A stretch of DNA of 64,000 nt from Cyanobacteria bacterium OH_CBB_238 (GCA_023409995.1 JAEYQN010000071.1:5084-69083), one strand, 5' to 3'. Positions 54,359 through 63,750 are shown, counted from the stretch's first letter. Translations and numbers: made by a program. Notes: a model not told the origin generated them from the sequence alone.

Positions 54359-56485
54359 TTAGTAAAATCTGCCTTGAGCTGGAACCGGAGCTTTTTGCTC
54401 TTGAGGCTGAGGCTTCACAACCTGAGACTTTGGCACCTGAATAGGAATATCACTAAATGAATTTGTAACACTTGATTTTTGCTCTATTGGCTTGCGAGTT
54501 GGTACCGGAGCAGGCAACGGTGCTTCCTCAGTAGGGCTTGATGGCACAGTAGGTGTATCTTGTGAAGGAGTTGTTGCATCCTCAACCGCGGACTCTGGAG
54601 ATTCGGTTACGTCTTTTGGCGAAAGATTTGCCGGTTGTAACTCTAAATCCGGATAATCAAATTGAGAATTAGGATAATTCTCAGTAGCAACCTTCATAGT
54701 ATCTCTCCATATCATAGCCGGAACAGTACCACCAGTTAAATTAGACATTTTAGAGTTATCATCATTACCAACCCAAACACCAGTAGTAATATCAGGAGTA
54801 TATCCTAAAAACCATGCATCTTTATAATTATCTGTAGTACCAGTTTTACCAGCCATTGGTTTACCAATATTTGCCGCCTTACCAGTACCGCCAATAACAA
54901 CTTGTCTCAACATCGCTGTCAGGTTTGAGGCAACTGACATATCAAGAACTTTTGTTATTCTTGTTTTTGGGGCTTGATAAACGACTTTGCCTCTAGAAGT
55001 TTCTATTCTCTCAATTGCGTAAGGTTCTACTTTAAACCCACCATTTGAAAACGCACCATAGGCAATAGTCATTTCATATAGCTTTACACCATTTGAGCCT
55101 AATGCAATCGTATAGTCATATTCAAGAGGCGTTGTAATTCCAAGCGCTCTTGCAACGTTTATTACAGCTCTAATGCCTACTTCTTTAATTAAACGAACAG
55201 CAACAACGTTAGACGAAACCATAACCGCTTTATAAAGAGGTATTTTTCCTCTATACTTTCCGCCATAATTTCTTGGAGACCAGTCACTGAACCTAACAGG
55301 AGTATCCTCAATTAAGTCAGTTGGTTGCCAACCGCTTTGTAACGCCGCCAAGTACACAAATGGCTTAAAAGCGGAGCCTGGAGGTCTTACTGCCTGAGTA
55401 ACTCTATCATATTGACTTTTACCATAGTCTTTTCCACCAACATAAGTAATGATTTCTCCAGTTATAGGAGAGAAAGCAAATACAGCCGCTTGTTGATGGT
55501 CTTTTGTTAAGCCCCATGCCGCAAGATTTCTTTTTACGGCATTTTCTGCTGCTTGTTGAGCTTTATAATTTAGAGTTGTTATAATTTTATATCCACCTTG
55601 AGAAATTTCAGTTTCATCAAACCCTAGTTTTTCAAGTTCTTTCATCACATAGTCAACAAAATATGGTGCACGATTCATCGTGTAGATACTGGGATTAGGG
55701 TTAAGTTTAACCGGTTCCTCCAATGCTTCATTATATTCGTCTTTGGTAATATAGCGCATTTTATACATACGCTTCAAAACTTGCGCTCTTCTTTCTTTCG
55801 CAAGTTTCATATCGTTATATGGGGAATATATTGACGGTGCCTGAGGCAACCCGGCAATTAACGCACACTCTGCAAGGGTTAAATCTTTTAAAGGCTTATT
55901 AAAATATATAGTAGAAGCACCTGCAACACCATAGGCACCAGAGCCAAGATATACATTATTTAAATACATTTCTAGTATTTTATCTTTTGGTATCGTTTTT
56001 TCAATTCTTGCAGAAATAATGATCTCTTTTAATTTTCTGTCGTATGTTTTTTCATTTGACAAGAATAGAATTCTCGCTAACTGCTGAGTAATAGTACTTG
56101 CACCTTGAACAACGTGTCCAGCTTGCAAATTAGCAACCATTGAACGGGCTAAACCAAATAAGTCATACCCATCATGTGAATAGAAATTCTTATCTTCGGT
56201 AGCAACTATCGCTTTTTGAAGATTTTCAGGAACTTCACTAATGTCAACATTTTCAAATCTATATGCAGTAAAAGTTTTTATAATCTCGCCATCTGCAGAA
56301 TATATTTTAGTAATAATATTAGGCTTAAATCCCTCCAGATTAGCGATAGGAGGTAATGAAGCCAAATACACCTTTAAGATAACCACTGAAGCTAGGCAAA
56401 AAGCTAACACCATTATGATAAACATTTTTATAGGGTTATTTTTTTTAGGATTTTTAAATTTTCTGGGCATGTCAAAATCTGTCAT
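54359..56485 (-). CDS. Class A penicillin-binding protein (PBP1a-like)
   Basis: The 708-residue bifunctional enzyme has an N-terminal membrane anchor (about residues 20-43), a GT51 transglycosylase domain with catalytic E97 in ATEDKNFYSHDG and the GASTITQQLAR block, and a transpeptidase domain with S371-x-x-K374 in GSAFKPF, SSN at 424-426 and KTGT at 547-550. It polymerises and cross-links peptidoglycan on the outer face of the inner membrane. The C-terminal 110 residues are a Pro/Ser/Thr-rich disordered tail. It is divergent from the Cys-cluster gene. Confidence 0.96.
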   Translation of the reverse strand: MTDFDMPRKFKNPKKNNPIKMFIIMVLAFCLASVVILKVYLASLPPIANLEGFKPNIITKIYSADGEIIKTFTAYRFENVDISEVPENLQKAIVATEDKNFYSHDGYDLFGLARSMVANLQAGHVVQGASTITQQLARILFLSNEKTYDRKLKEIIISARIEKTIPKDKILEMYLNNVYLGSGAYGVAGASTIYFNKPLKDLTLAECALIAGLPQAPSIYSPYNDMKLAKERRAQVLKRMYKMRYITKDEYNEALEEPVKLNPNPSIYTMNRAPYFVDYVMKELEKLGFDETEISQGGYKIITTLNYKAQQAAENAVKRNLAAWGLTKDHQQAAVFAFSPITGEIITYVGGKDYGKSQYDRVTQAVRPPGSAFKPFVYLAALQSGWQPTDLIEDTPVRFSDWSPRNYGGKYRGKIPLYKAVMVSSNVVAVRLIKEVGIRAVINVARALGITTPLEYDYTIALGSNGVKLYEMTIAYGAFSNGGFKVEPYAIERIETSRGKVVYQAPKTRITKVLDMSVASNLTAMLRQVVIGGTGKAANIGKPMAGKTGTTDNYKDAWFLGYTPDITTGVWVGNDDNSKMSNLTGGTVPAMIWRDTMKVATENYPNSQFDYPDLELQPANLSPKDVTESPESAVEDATTPSQDTPTVPSSPTEEAPLPAPVPTRKPIEQKSSVTNSFSDIPIQVPKSQVVKPQPQEQKAPVPAQGRFY

Positions 56486-56509
56486 AATATAATATACCTA
56501 ATCTAATAA

Positions 56510-56539
56510 TTGCAAAGATATTTTAGCAGATAATATAAT
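56510..56539 (+). promoter_or_regulatory. Promoter of the Cys-cluster gene, probably giving a leaderless mRNA
   Basis: TTGCAA (56510-56515) and TATAAT (56534-56539) are 18 bases apart. The -10 ends only eight bases before the ATG at 56548 and no Shine-Dalgarno sequence is present, so transcription would start at or next to the start codon. Confidence 0.5.
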
Positions 56540-56547
56540 TATTTCAA

Positions 56548-56940
56548 ATGATCATCGATATTATAAAAAGTTTATACTACGAAGCTATTTCATACTTAGT
56601 TCCTGAACGCAGTGAGTATGAGATCACAGGGGCGTGCAAGCAATGCGGTAAATGCTGTAATTACATGTATAGTTTTGATACATATACAGAAAAAGAATTT
56701 GAATTAATGCAGAAAATTTTTCCTGCTTACAAAAGATTTTATATAAAGGGTAAAGACGAGCATGATAATTTTATTTTTGCCTGCAAGTATGTTCAAGAAA
56801 ATGGTCAATGTAGCGTTTATAAAAACAGATTGGCAATGTGTAGAAGATATCCTGTTCCTAAAATAAAATACCCTGCATCTATGCATGAAGGCTGCGGTTT
56901 TATAATTCAAAAAAAGACTTTTAAAGACTATTTAAAATAG
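56548..56940 (+). CDS. YkgJ-type Cys-cluster (Fe-S or zinc) protein
   Basis: The 130-residue protein contains the cysteine cluster CKQCGKCC (about residues 30-37) and later CKYVQENGQCSVYKNRLAMC with CRRYP, the arrangement of YkgJ/UPF0153 proteins that bind an iron-sulfur cluster or zinc. A further Cys is in HEGCGF. The function of the family is poorly known. The gene has no ribosome site and appears to be leaderless. Confidence 0.85.
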   Translation: MIIDIIKSLYYEAISYLVPERSEYEITGACKQCGKCCNYMYSFDTYTEKEFELMQKIFPAYKRFYIKGKDEHDNFIFACKYVQENGQCSVYKNRLAMCRRYPVPKIKYPASMHEGCGFIIQKKTFKDYLK

Positions 56941-57020
56941 AATTGTTAACATATTAAGAAAAGGTGCAAATATAGGTTAACACAATATACCATTCGTAAA
57001 TTTTGTACTAAAATGGACGT

Positions 57021-57836
57021 ATGGAAAGCAAAATAAAAATACTAATAATTCAAAATAATGCAATACTTGCAGACAAAAAAGCAAATTTTGATAAGGTTAC
57101 AAAGCTATTAGAACCTTACCACAAGTCGACTCCTGACTTAATCATTTTACCTGAATTATGGAATGTAGGCTGGTACTGCAAATATTACCCCAAAGTAGCT
57201 GAAAACATAGAAAATTCTGAAACAATAAGTTTTTTAAAAAAAATAGCTAAAGATTTTAAATCAAATATATTGGGTGGCAGTTTTGTAAGAAAACATTCAA
57301 ATGAAGAATTAAGAAATACTTGTCCGGTAATAGACAGAAATGGCGAACTCATCGCCCATTACGACAAAATGCATCTTTACACTCACTTAGGGGCTGATGA
57401 GGGTAAATACGCAACTGTTGGAACAACTCCAGTTTTAGTAACGACTGATATTGGCAAAATAGGACTAACAATTTGTTATGACATAAGATTTCCAGAATTA
57501 TTTCGAAAATACACTCTATCAGGGGCTGATATCATTGTTAATATGGCTGCTTGGCCTAAAACGCGAAAAAATCACTGGGTAACACTACAAAAAGCAAGAG
57601 CTATTGAAAACCAAACCTTTATGATTGCTGTATCTCAGACAGGATTAATTAAAGATGAAGAATATAACTTGGGACACTCAATGTTGATAGATCCATATGG
57701 TGAAATCATTAATTCGCTACAAGAAGAAGAAGCTGTTTTAGAGTGTGAAATAGATCTAAGAGAACAAATATCTCTAAGAGCTAAAATACCAACATTACTT
57801 GATATTCAAAATAACTATAATTTTATGGAGGAATAA
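57021..57836 (+). CDS. Carbon-nitrogen hydrolase (nitrilase superfamily, omega-amidase-like)
   Basis: The 271-residue enzyme has the Glu-Lys-Cys triad of the superfamily: E45 in LPELWNVGW, K116 in HYDKMHLY and C152 in LTICYDIRFPELF. The pattern is that of omega-amidase/YafV- or Nit-type amidases that clean up damaged or side-product amides such as deaminated glutathione or alpha-ketoglutaramate. Its stop overlaps the start of the D-Ala-D-Ala carboxypeptidase gene (TAATG), indicating coupling. The exact substrate is unknown. Confidence 0.9.
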   Translation: MESKIKILIIQNNAILADKKANFDKVTKLLEPYHKSTPDLIILPELWNVGWYCKYYPKVAENIENSETISFLKKIAKDFKSNILGGSFVRKHSNEELRNTCPVIDRNGELIAHYDKMHLYTHLGADEGKYATVGTTPVLVTTDIGKIGLTICYDIRFPELFRKYTLSGADIIVNMAAWPKTRKNHWVTLQKARAIENQTFMIAVSQTGLIKDEEYNLGHSMLIDPYGEIINSLQEEEAVLECEIDLREQISLRAKIPTLLDIQNNYNFMEE

Positions 57837-59209
57837 TGAAAAACATACTAAAAGCGTTGAGCATTTGTATTTTATCTCTGGCTCTTGTGTCTCCCGCTCT
57901 GGCAAAATCAGTTCTAAAAGAAAATAAATTTGATAAAATAATAAAATCAAATGAGATCAATAAAACAGCAACAATTGCTGTCTCAATAAGAGAAGCAAAA
58001 TCAGGAAAAGTTATTTACGAAAATGAACAGGATAAATTACTTAATCCAGCATCAACGCTTAAATTAATATCTTCAGTCGCAGCAATCGACACCCTAGGAA
58101 AAGATTACTGCTTCAAAACTCAATTACTTATTGATAAAGATAGTAACGTCTATATAAAATTGGGAGCAGACCCTTTATTAACGTCTAATGACTTAAAAGT
58201 CCTTATAAAGAGTTTAAGAAACAAGCAATACAAAAGTGTAAATAATGTCTACATAGATGATAGTATCTTTGACAATGTAGACTGGGGTACAGGTTGGATG
58301 TGGGATGATAATACAAATCCATATATGACAAAATTTAGTGCCTATAACTTGGACAATAATGTCTTAAAAATAAATGTAACAAAGAACACCCAAGGAGAAG
58401 GAACTAACGTTCAACCATTAAACCTTTATCCTATGGCAATAATAAACAAGGTAGTTCATGGTTCATCATCAAATATAAGTGTTAACAGATATGACTGGCA
58501 GTCTCCAGACATAATAGAACTTACAGGAACCGTGAATTCTCCGATAATTGCCTCTGTACCAATCAACAATATGAGAAGATATTTTTCATATCAAATAGAA
58601 GATTTTTTAAATAGAAACAATATCAAATATAACAATCAAAACTTCACTAGCAAAATCACCCCGGCTAATGCTTTATTGATTGGAGAAACTACTCATGAAA
58701 TAACAGCAGCACTCCCATTAATTCTAAAACAAAGCGACAACAGAACAGCTGAAACAATTGCAAAATTAGCTGCTGCAAAAGCAAATAATTCCACGGCAAC
58801 AAATGAACTTACAAAAAAATTATTAGTTGATTTTTATACAAAAAAACAAGTACCAACTGATAAAATTGTATTTGCTGATGCCAGCGGTGTTTCTCGCAAT
58901 AACCTCATTTCTACAGACTGGATAAGCTTTGCATTACATAAATTGTATTGCGCAAATTACTTTGATGCATTGCAAGATTATATGGCGCAACCAGGAGAAG
59001 GAACTTTAAACAATCGTCTACTTGATCAAAGAGGCAATGTATGGCTAAAAACAGGCTCCATATCCAATGCAAGTGGGATATCTGGTTTTGTTAAATCACA
59101 ATCAGGAAATTTCTATACAATATCTATATTGGTCCAAAACTTTATACAACCTCAATCAGAAGCTAAAAAGTTAGAAGATGAGATAATAAAAGCAGTATAC
59201 GACCTATAA
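57836..59209 (+). CDS. dacB: D-alanyl-D-alanine carboxypeptidase/endopeptidase (PBP4 family)
   Basis: The 457-residue protein has a signal peptide (about residues 1-23, ending SPALA), the SxxK motif at S73-T-L-K76, the SDN motif in KQSDNRTAE and the KTG motif in WLKTGS. The large insertion between SxxK and SxN is characteristic of PBP4/DacB (S13 family). It trims or cleaves peptidoglycan peptides in the periplasm. It overlaps the amidase gene by one base pair pattern (TAATG). With the class A PBP gene it makes this stretch partly a cell-wall region. Confidence 0.93.
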   Translation: MKNILKALSICILSLALVSPALAKSVLKENKFDKIIKSNEINKTATIAVSIREAKSGKVIYENEQDKLLNPASTLKLISSVAAIDTLGKDYCFKTQLLIDKDSNVYIKLGADPLLTSNDLKVLIKSLRNKQYKSVNNVYIDDSIFDNVDWGTGWMWDDNTNPYMTKFSAYNLDNNVLKINVTKNTQGEGTNVQPLNLYPMAIINKVVHGSSSNISVNRYDWQSPDIIELTGTVNSPIIASVPINNMRRYFSYQIEDFLNRNNIKYNNQNFTSKITPANALLIGETTHEITAALPLILKQSDNRTAETIAKLAAAKANNSTATNELTKKLLVDFYTKKQVPTDKIVFADASGVSRNNLISTDWISFALHKLYCANYFDALQDYMAQPGEGTLNNRLLDQRGNVWLKTGSISNASGISGFVKSQSGNFYTISILVQNFIQPQSEAKKLEDEIIKAVYDL

Positions 59210-59286
59210 GGATTAAGTATCGTAGGTAATGGATTCACTTTTTATAAAATATATAATTCTAAAGTTAGATTAGGAGGTGACGCGCA

Positions 59287-59682
59287 ATGACTGAATTAAT
59301 GCAAATATACAAATGCGAAATCTGTGGCAACATAATAGAAGTAATTCACGCCGGAGCAGGAGAATTGGTTTGCTGTGGTCAAGCTATGACATTATTAACC
59401 GAGCAAGATACTGAAACAATGCAAGAAAAACACAAACCTGTTGTTGTTTTTGAAGGAGAAACTAAAACAATAAGAGTAGGTTCTATTCCTCACCCTATGG
59501 AAGAAGAACACTACATTATGTTCATTGAGGCTATCTCTCCAGATAAGAAATATTTAAAGCGTAAATACTTAAAACCACATGAAGCTCCAGAGCTTGAACT
59601 AAAATGCAAATGTGAACAAATTATAGCAAGAGAGCTATGTAATCTTCACGGGTTATGGAGCTCAACATCTGACGAAAAATAA
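59287..59682 (+). CDS. dfx: Desulfoferrodoxin (2Fe superoxide reductase)
   Basis: The 131-residue protein has an N-terminal desulforedoxin centre with C10, C13, C29 and C30 (YKCEICGNI; ELVCCGQ) and a C-terminal superoxide reductase centre with H49 (EKHKP), H69 and H75 (IPHPMEEEHY), C118 and H121 (ELCNLHG). E47 and K48 of the active-site loop are present. It reduces superoxide to peroxide without making oxygen, a typical defence of anaerobes, in the cytoplasm. An excellent ribosome site (TAGGAGGTGA) precedes it, consistent with high expression. A terminator follows. Confidence 0.95.
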   Translation: MTELMQIYKCEICGNIIEVIHAGAGELVCCGQAMTLLTEQDTETMQEKHKPVVVFEGETKTIRVGSIPHPMEEEHYIMFIEAISPDKKYLKRKYLKPHEAPELELKCKCEQIIARELCNLHGLWSSTSDEK

Positions 59683-59703
59683 AATTCATTAACTAAAATA
59701 TAG

Positions 59704-59738
59704 AAAGAATAGCTGTTTAACCTGCTATTCTTTTTATA
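59704..59738 (+). terminator. Rho-independent terminator after the superoxide reductase gene
   Basis: AAAGAATAGC and GCTATTCTTT form a 10-base stem with a 10-base loop, followed by a T-rich run. It overlaps the 3' end of the convergent minus-strand gene. Confidence 0.75.
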
Positions 59739-60349
59739 TTTTTGGCCTCTAAATCTTTATTTAACCTGTAAAAAAATGCTTTATATGTTGACTCGTCTCT
59801 TATTTGTATCGTTTTTAGTCGATTTTGTTTACCTATAAACAACCCGTCTCTTTTACCAACCATTATTTCTGAGATATTTGCTCTAACTATAGTTTCTTTG
59901 CCAACTGTATTTATATTAACCGCAGTAAGTGTATCTAAATCTTTATCCTTAAATTCAAGCTTAATCAACAAATAATCACCGACTAGAGAATATGAAGTAA
60001 TACCATACGTAATAACAGCTCTAACCACATCCCAGACTATTTTCATTGAATAAAAAGCAAGTAATGGCTTGCTAACATCTCTCACCTTTTTGTTTTTATG
60101 TGCAGTAACATACACAAATTCATCACTTTGATAATCCAATATATACTCCCTGGCTTTCAGTGATTCAATTATTGAATCCATAACCAACTTAGTATCTGTA
60201 GTTGCATACTTTACTGTTTGATATGATCTAATTTGTTCCCTGGTTTCTAGAACTTTTTCTTTTGAATAACAAGATAAAGGTAAAAGAAAAAAGCTGCTAG
60301 CCACTATAATAAAAACTGCTAATTTTTCGCGTAAAATAAATAATTTCAA
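59717..60349 (-). CDS. Exported protein of unknown function (tandem paralogue 2)
   Basis: The 210-residue protein has a signal peptide (FIIVASSFFLLPLSCYS), possibly a lipoprotein at the cysteine. The body has alternating helix and strand (TKLVMDSIIESLKAREYILD, YVTAHKNKKVRDVS) and ends IRDESTYKAFFYRLNKDLEA. It resembles the adjacent upstream gene at both ends of the domain (for example AFYSKFYSDLGKELE there), so the two look like a tandem duplication. The genes adjoin with no spacer. I do not recognise the family. Confidence 0.65.
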   Translation of the reverse strand: MKLFILREKLAVFIIVASSFFLLPLSCYSKEKVLETREQIRSYQTVKYATTDTKLVMDSIIESLKAREYILDYQSDEFVYVTAHKNKKVRDVSKPLLAFYSMKIVWDVVRAVITYGITSYSLVGDYLLIKLEFKDKDLDTLTAVNINTVGKETIVRANISEIMVGKRDGLFIGKQNRLKTIQIRDESTYKAFFYRLNKDLEAKNIKRIAG

Positions 60350-60889
60350 CTATAACAACTCCACCGGTTTTTCAAGCTCTTTTCCTAAATCGGAATAAAA
60401 TTTTGAATAAAAAGCTTGATCTGTTATATCTCTAACTCTAATTCCCACATCATACATATTTAATATTTTTTTCCTAAAAGTTGTTCTAATTACTGTCGAA
60501 TTCTTACCTGCTGACGAAACATTAACATTAACTTCCGTTCTTGAAATAGAATATCTTTTGATACCAGTCATTAATTTTGAACAACCAAATTCTTGTTTTA
60601 TATTTATATATTCATCACGAGTATCATATTCTCTTCCAGCTATGATTATGCCGGCTTTAGAATCAATACTCTCAATAAAAAAAGACTCATCTTGAAGAAC
60701 ATTAAGTGCTGACTTAATGATTTTATTGGGAGACATATTAGAGTATATTCGTGTCTGAACCTCTCTTGGATCATTATTTGACTGCGAAACAGCTGCTTTA
60801 TCAGCAGCATATACGCACTGAAAAAAAGCAAATGAACACAAACATATAACTAGCAAGAATTTTATCTTGTTTACTACCTTCTTACACAT
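60350..60889 (-). CDS. Exported protein of unknown function (tandem paralogue 1)
   Basis: The 179-residue protein has a signal peptide (FLLVICLCSFAFFQCVYAAD) and a domain beginning MSPNKIIKSALNVLQDESFF, with IIIAGREYDTRDEY and NSTVIRTTFRKK. The C-terminal AFYSKFYSDLGKELE matches the end of the next gene. Its stop directly abuts the start of that gene. The layout (helix, strand turning on an aromatic-rich segment, C-terminal helix) recalls small envelope lipoproteins, but the family is not recognised. Confidence 0.65.
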   Translation of the reverse strand: MCKKVVNKIKFLLVICLCSFAFFQCVYAADKAAVSQSNNDPREVQTRIYSNMSPNKIIKSALNVLQDESFFIESIDSKAGIIIAGREYDTRDEYINIKQEFGCSKLMTGIKRYSISRTEVNVNVSSAGKNSTVIRTTFRKKILNMYDVGIRVRDITDQAFYSKFYSDLGKELEKPVELL

Positions 60890-61045
60890 ACTTACCTATA
60901 AATTTATAATCTTCACTATACAATTATAAAATGGGCTACAACATAAAGCAAATAAGATTTACAACAAAAGTGATAGTTATTATTGTATTAACTCAATCTT
61001 ATTGCTATAATAAACGTAAACTTAGGTTAGTATTGGTAGAAAAAT

Positions 61046-61948
61046 ATGGACATCTCAAACGAACAATTGTCTAAATTGCTTGAATTAGCAGGTAGATCAA
61101 GTATTGAAAATATTTCTTTGGTGACCTCTAGAGATATTACAAAAGCATTGATTGAAATAGAGCGAAAACTTAACTTCTTTGATACAAATATAAACTTTAA
61201 CCCTAACACAAACACAAAAAATGCATTAATAGTAGATGACCTAGAGCTCTCTATCTATCAGCTTAACCAACTTTTAAAGAAGATAGGAATAACTCCTTCA
61301 GTAGCAAGAAATAAAGACGAAGCACTTGCTGAAATTATGAAAAAGTCTTTCGATTATGTTTTCATTGATTTGTTTTTACCCGACTCTCAGGATGGTATAA
61401 ACCTAATCAAGGAAGCAGTTAAACTAAGAGACTCACATAAGAAAAACTTCAGAATTCTTGTTATGTCAGGAACTGACGACAAATCTTTAATAGACACATG
61501 TTATAAAATAGGGATAGATGGTTATATTCCAAAAAACGAGATGTGGCATACTGATATATTAAAATACATAAATACAACCGCACACCGAGAGAATCTTGAT
61601 TTTAGCAAATATACCATCAATAGTGATATTGTATCTTTTGCCGTAAAAAGGTTTAACAGCAAAAAAATATTTGATGAACTGTTAACAGAAATTCATTCTT
61701 CCACACTGGAGGGTCAAAAAAATATAATACTAAATCTGGACAACATAAGTGTATTTGATGCAGACAATGCCTATGTGTTTGCAGAAATTTTTAAGGTATG
61801 TGCCGCAGCAAAAGGGGTTTTTGCAATAGTGAAACCTTCAGAAAAAATTAAAGAAGCTCTTTCTTTTGCATATTTAGACGGAATTATACCCTCATTCTCA
61901 TCTGTAGAAACAGCAGTAGACCATATTACACATAACACTGCTAACTAA
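61046..61948 (+). CDS. Response-regulator receiver domain fused to STAS-like domain
   Basis: The 300-residue protein has a 57-residue helical N-terminal extension, a receiver domain (about 58-178) with D64/D65, phospho-acceptor D108 in FIDLFLP, S141 and K163, and a C-terminal STAS-like domain (about 200-295) with NIILNLDNISVFDAD. The STAS serine position is occupied by alanine. No histidine kinase gene is adjacent. The output would be protein binding, not DNA binding. The STAS core closely resembles the stand-alone protein at 39514-39864. Partner kinase and target unknown. Confidence 0.85.
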   Translation: MDISNEQLSKLLELAGRSSIENISLVTSRDITKALIEIERKLNFFDTNINFNPNTNTKNALIVDDLELSIYQLNQLLKKIGITPSVARNKDEALAEIMKKSFDYVFIDLFLPDSQDGINLIKEAVKLRDSHKKNFRILVMSGTDDKSLIDTCYKIGIDGYIPKNEMWHTDILKYINTTAHRENLDFSKYTINSDIVSFAVKRFNSKKIFDELLTEIHSSTLEGQKNIILNLDNISVFDADNAYVFAEIFKVCAAAKGVFAIVKPSEKIKEALSFAYLDGIIPSFSSVETAVDHITHNTAN

Positions 61949-61950
61949 GC

Positions 61951-62385
61951 TTATTCAAACATTTCTACTCTTTTTTGGTGCCTCCCGGCTTCAAACTCTG
62001 TTGTCAACCAGGCTCTACAGATATCTTTAGCTAACTCTTCACCAACAATTCTTTCGCCAAAACAAAGAATATTTGCATTATTGTGGGCTCTGGAGTATCT
62101 GGCAGAACAAGTATCAGAACAAGCTATAGCTCTTATTCCCTTTATTTTATTTGCAGCAATTGACATTCCCAAACCAGTACCACAAATTAGAATACCAAGA
62201 TCAGCTTCACTATTTAATATAGACTTTGAAACATCTTTTGCAATTAATGGGTAATCAATTGATTTAGGAGAAAATGTACCAAAATCTTTAACTACATATC
62301 CTGACTCTTCCAAGAAGAGAACAATTTTAGATTTTAGTTGATAACCACCATGATCTGCACCAATTGCGATTACTTTTTCTTTCAT
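61951..62385 (-). CDS. rpiB: Ribose-5-phosphate isomerase B
   Basis: The 144-residue enzyme has the RpiB/LacA/LacB blocks: IGADHGGYQLK, DFGTFSPKSIDYP, the active-site CGTGLGMSIAANK (C68) and RAHNNANILCFGE (H101 region). It interconverts ribose-5-phosphate and ribulose-5-phosphate; the latter is also the substrate of KdsD. Its 3' end is two bases from that of the receiver-STAS gene, convergently. Confidence 0.95.
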   Translation of the reverse strand: MKEKVIAIGADHGGYQLKSKIVLFLEESGYVVKDFGTFSPKSIDYPLIAKDVSKSILNSEADLGILICGTGLGMSIAANKIKGIRAIACSDTCSARYSRAHNNANILCFGERIVGEELAKDICRAWLTTEFEAGRHQKRVEMFE

Positions 62386-62535
62386 TTTTATTTCCTCAAA
62401 TAAACATTATGGCAAAATTCATATCGATTTCAGCATATTTATTGTAACAAAATTTAAAACAATAAGCAAAAATAGGCATTATATTTGGAAAAAATTTGTT
62501 TATTACATTAGTTAGATAATAAAGAGTGTTTATCT

Positions 62536-63297
62536 ATGGACAATTATAATGTTGCTCAACCAACAATAAGGCCACAACAACCACAAGCTGTTCAACAACA
62601 AACAACCAATGGTGTAACTTCGACTGCACAGACTCAACCAGCAAGTGCGCAACAGGGCTCACCCACAGCTGCAGGTGTTAATATTATTATTCAAAATCCA
62701 ACAGTGAATCCTGCTCCAAGTATGCCTTGTTACCCATCAAATTACTATACACAATCACCAATTTATAATGTTGCGCCTCCAAATGCTTATCAACAGCAAC
62801 CCCAAGCTGCTGCACCAGTAAGCCAAGAACCAGTTGCTCAAACACCTATAAAAAAGGAAGAGCCAGAGGAAAAGAAAACGCAAAAAACAAAAGATGTAGT
62901 AAAACTAACAGATGACTATATTAAATCGCTTGAAGGCCAGTTAAGAAGCCAAAATAGAAGAGACAGGCAGTTTGGTGCAAAAGAATTAATAAAACGATTC
63001 CAAGAGGATGACTCAAGGAAAAATGATGCTGCGTTGAACAGTTTACTTAACCTAACACTACAAGATCCTTACAGTGAAATAAGAATGACAGGCATTTCAG
63101 CACTTACAAGTGGAATTGCTCAAGGCGATAATAATACAGTGAAAATTCTACAAAACATGCAAAAAAGTGACGGAACTTACGGAGAAGATGCATTAAATGC
63201 AAATGAAGCTCTGTTAAAAATGTCTGAGGAAAAAGTAAAAATACCTGATAATTCACCAGAGAAGCCAACAAAATCTGAAAGCAAAGAAGAAAAATAG
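62536..63297 (+). CDS. Gln/Pro-rich protein with C-terminal HEAT-like repeats
   Basis: The 253-residue protein has a disordered N-terminal half rich in Q, P, A and T (residues 1-110), a charged linker (EEPEEKKTQKTKD) and a helical domain (about 125-225) with two or three HEAT-like repeats (RDRQFGAKELIKRFQEDDSR; SEIRMTGISALTSGIAQGDN). The C-terminus is charged. No signal peptide or membrane span is visible. It is followed 12 bases later by a small membrane-protein gene, probably in one operon. Likely a scaffold; partner unknown. Confidence 0.6.
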   Translation: MDNYNVAQPTIRPQQPQAVQQQTTNGVTSTAQTQPASAQQGSPTAAGVNIIIQNPTVNPAPSMPCYPSNYYTQSPIYNVAPPNAYQQQPQAAAPVSQEPVAQTPIKKEEPEEKKTQKTKDVVKLTDDYIKSLEGQLRSQNRRDRQFGAKELIKRFQEDDSRKNDAALNSLLNLTLQDPYSEIRMTGISALTSGIAQGDNNTVKILQNMQKSDGTYGEDALNANEALLKMSEEKVKIPDNSPEKPTKSESKEEK

Positions 63298-63309
63298 CAG
63301 GAAGAAAAG

Positions 63310-63750
63310 ATGAATAAGTATACAATAATGTCAAAAGCTATTGGAGCTGCTGCAGCAGGAATAATCCTTGTTGACTCATTTGATGATGCAAAACAAGCAT
63401 CGAGAAGAGAACAGGTAAGAATAACAGCAAACTCACTTCCTGATGCTTACGTAAATTCAAATAGGTTAAATAGCCAGAGCAGAATTGGAAATGACTTAAA
63501 AAAGAGCTTTTTTGACTGGAGATTGGGAAATGGGATTCCCGAATTTTTTGCAGGAATAGGCGGATTCTTCAAAGGAGGAGTAGAGCACCTAACACAAAGT
63601 ATAATTCCTGTAGGATTAGCAGCTGGAGCATTAATGTTCAAGAAAGCAGGTAGATTCTGTGCAGCCGGTCTGGCTTTAATGGGGGTAAAATTCCTTGTAA
63701 ATGACGTAATGGGCGTGGGAAAACCAAAACCGCTGAAAGATGACTTTTAA
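63310..63750 (+). CDS. Small membrane-associated protein of unknown function
   Basis: The 146-residue protein has a short hydrophobic N-terminal segment (AIGAAAAGIILVDSF) and a Gly/Ala/Phe-rich hydrophobic C-terminal half (AGIGGFFKGGVEHL, IIPVGLAAGALMF, FCAAGLALMGVKFLV) that could make two membrane helices. AGGAAG precedes the ATG. It follows the HEAT-like gene by 12 bases and is followed by a strong terminator, so the two genes form a short operon. The family is not recognised. Confidence 0.6.
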   Translation: MNKYTIMSKAIGAAAAGIILVDSFDDAKQASRREQVRITANSLPDAYVNSNRLNSQSRIGNDLKKSFFDWRLGNGIPEFFAGIGGFFKGGVEHLTQSIIPVGLAAGALMFKKAGRFCAAGLALMGVKFLVNDVMGVGKPKPLKDDF

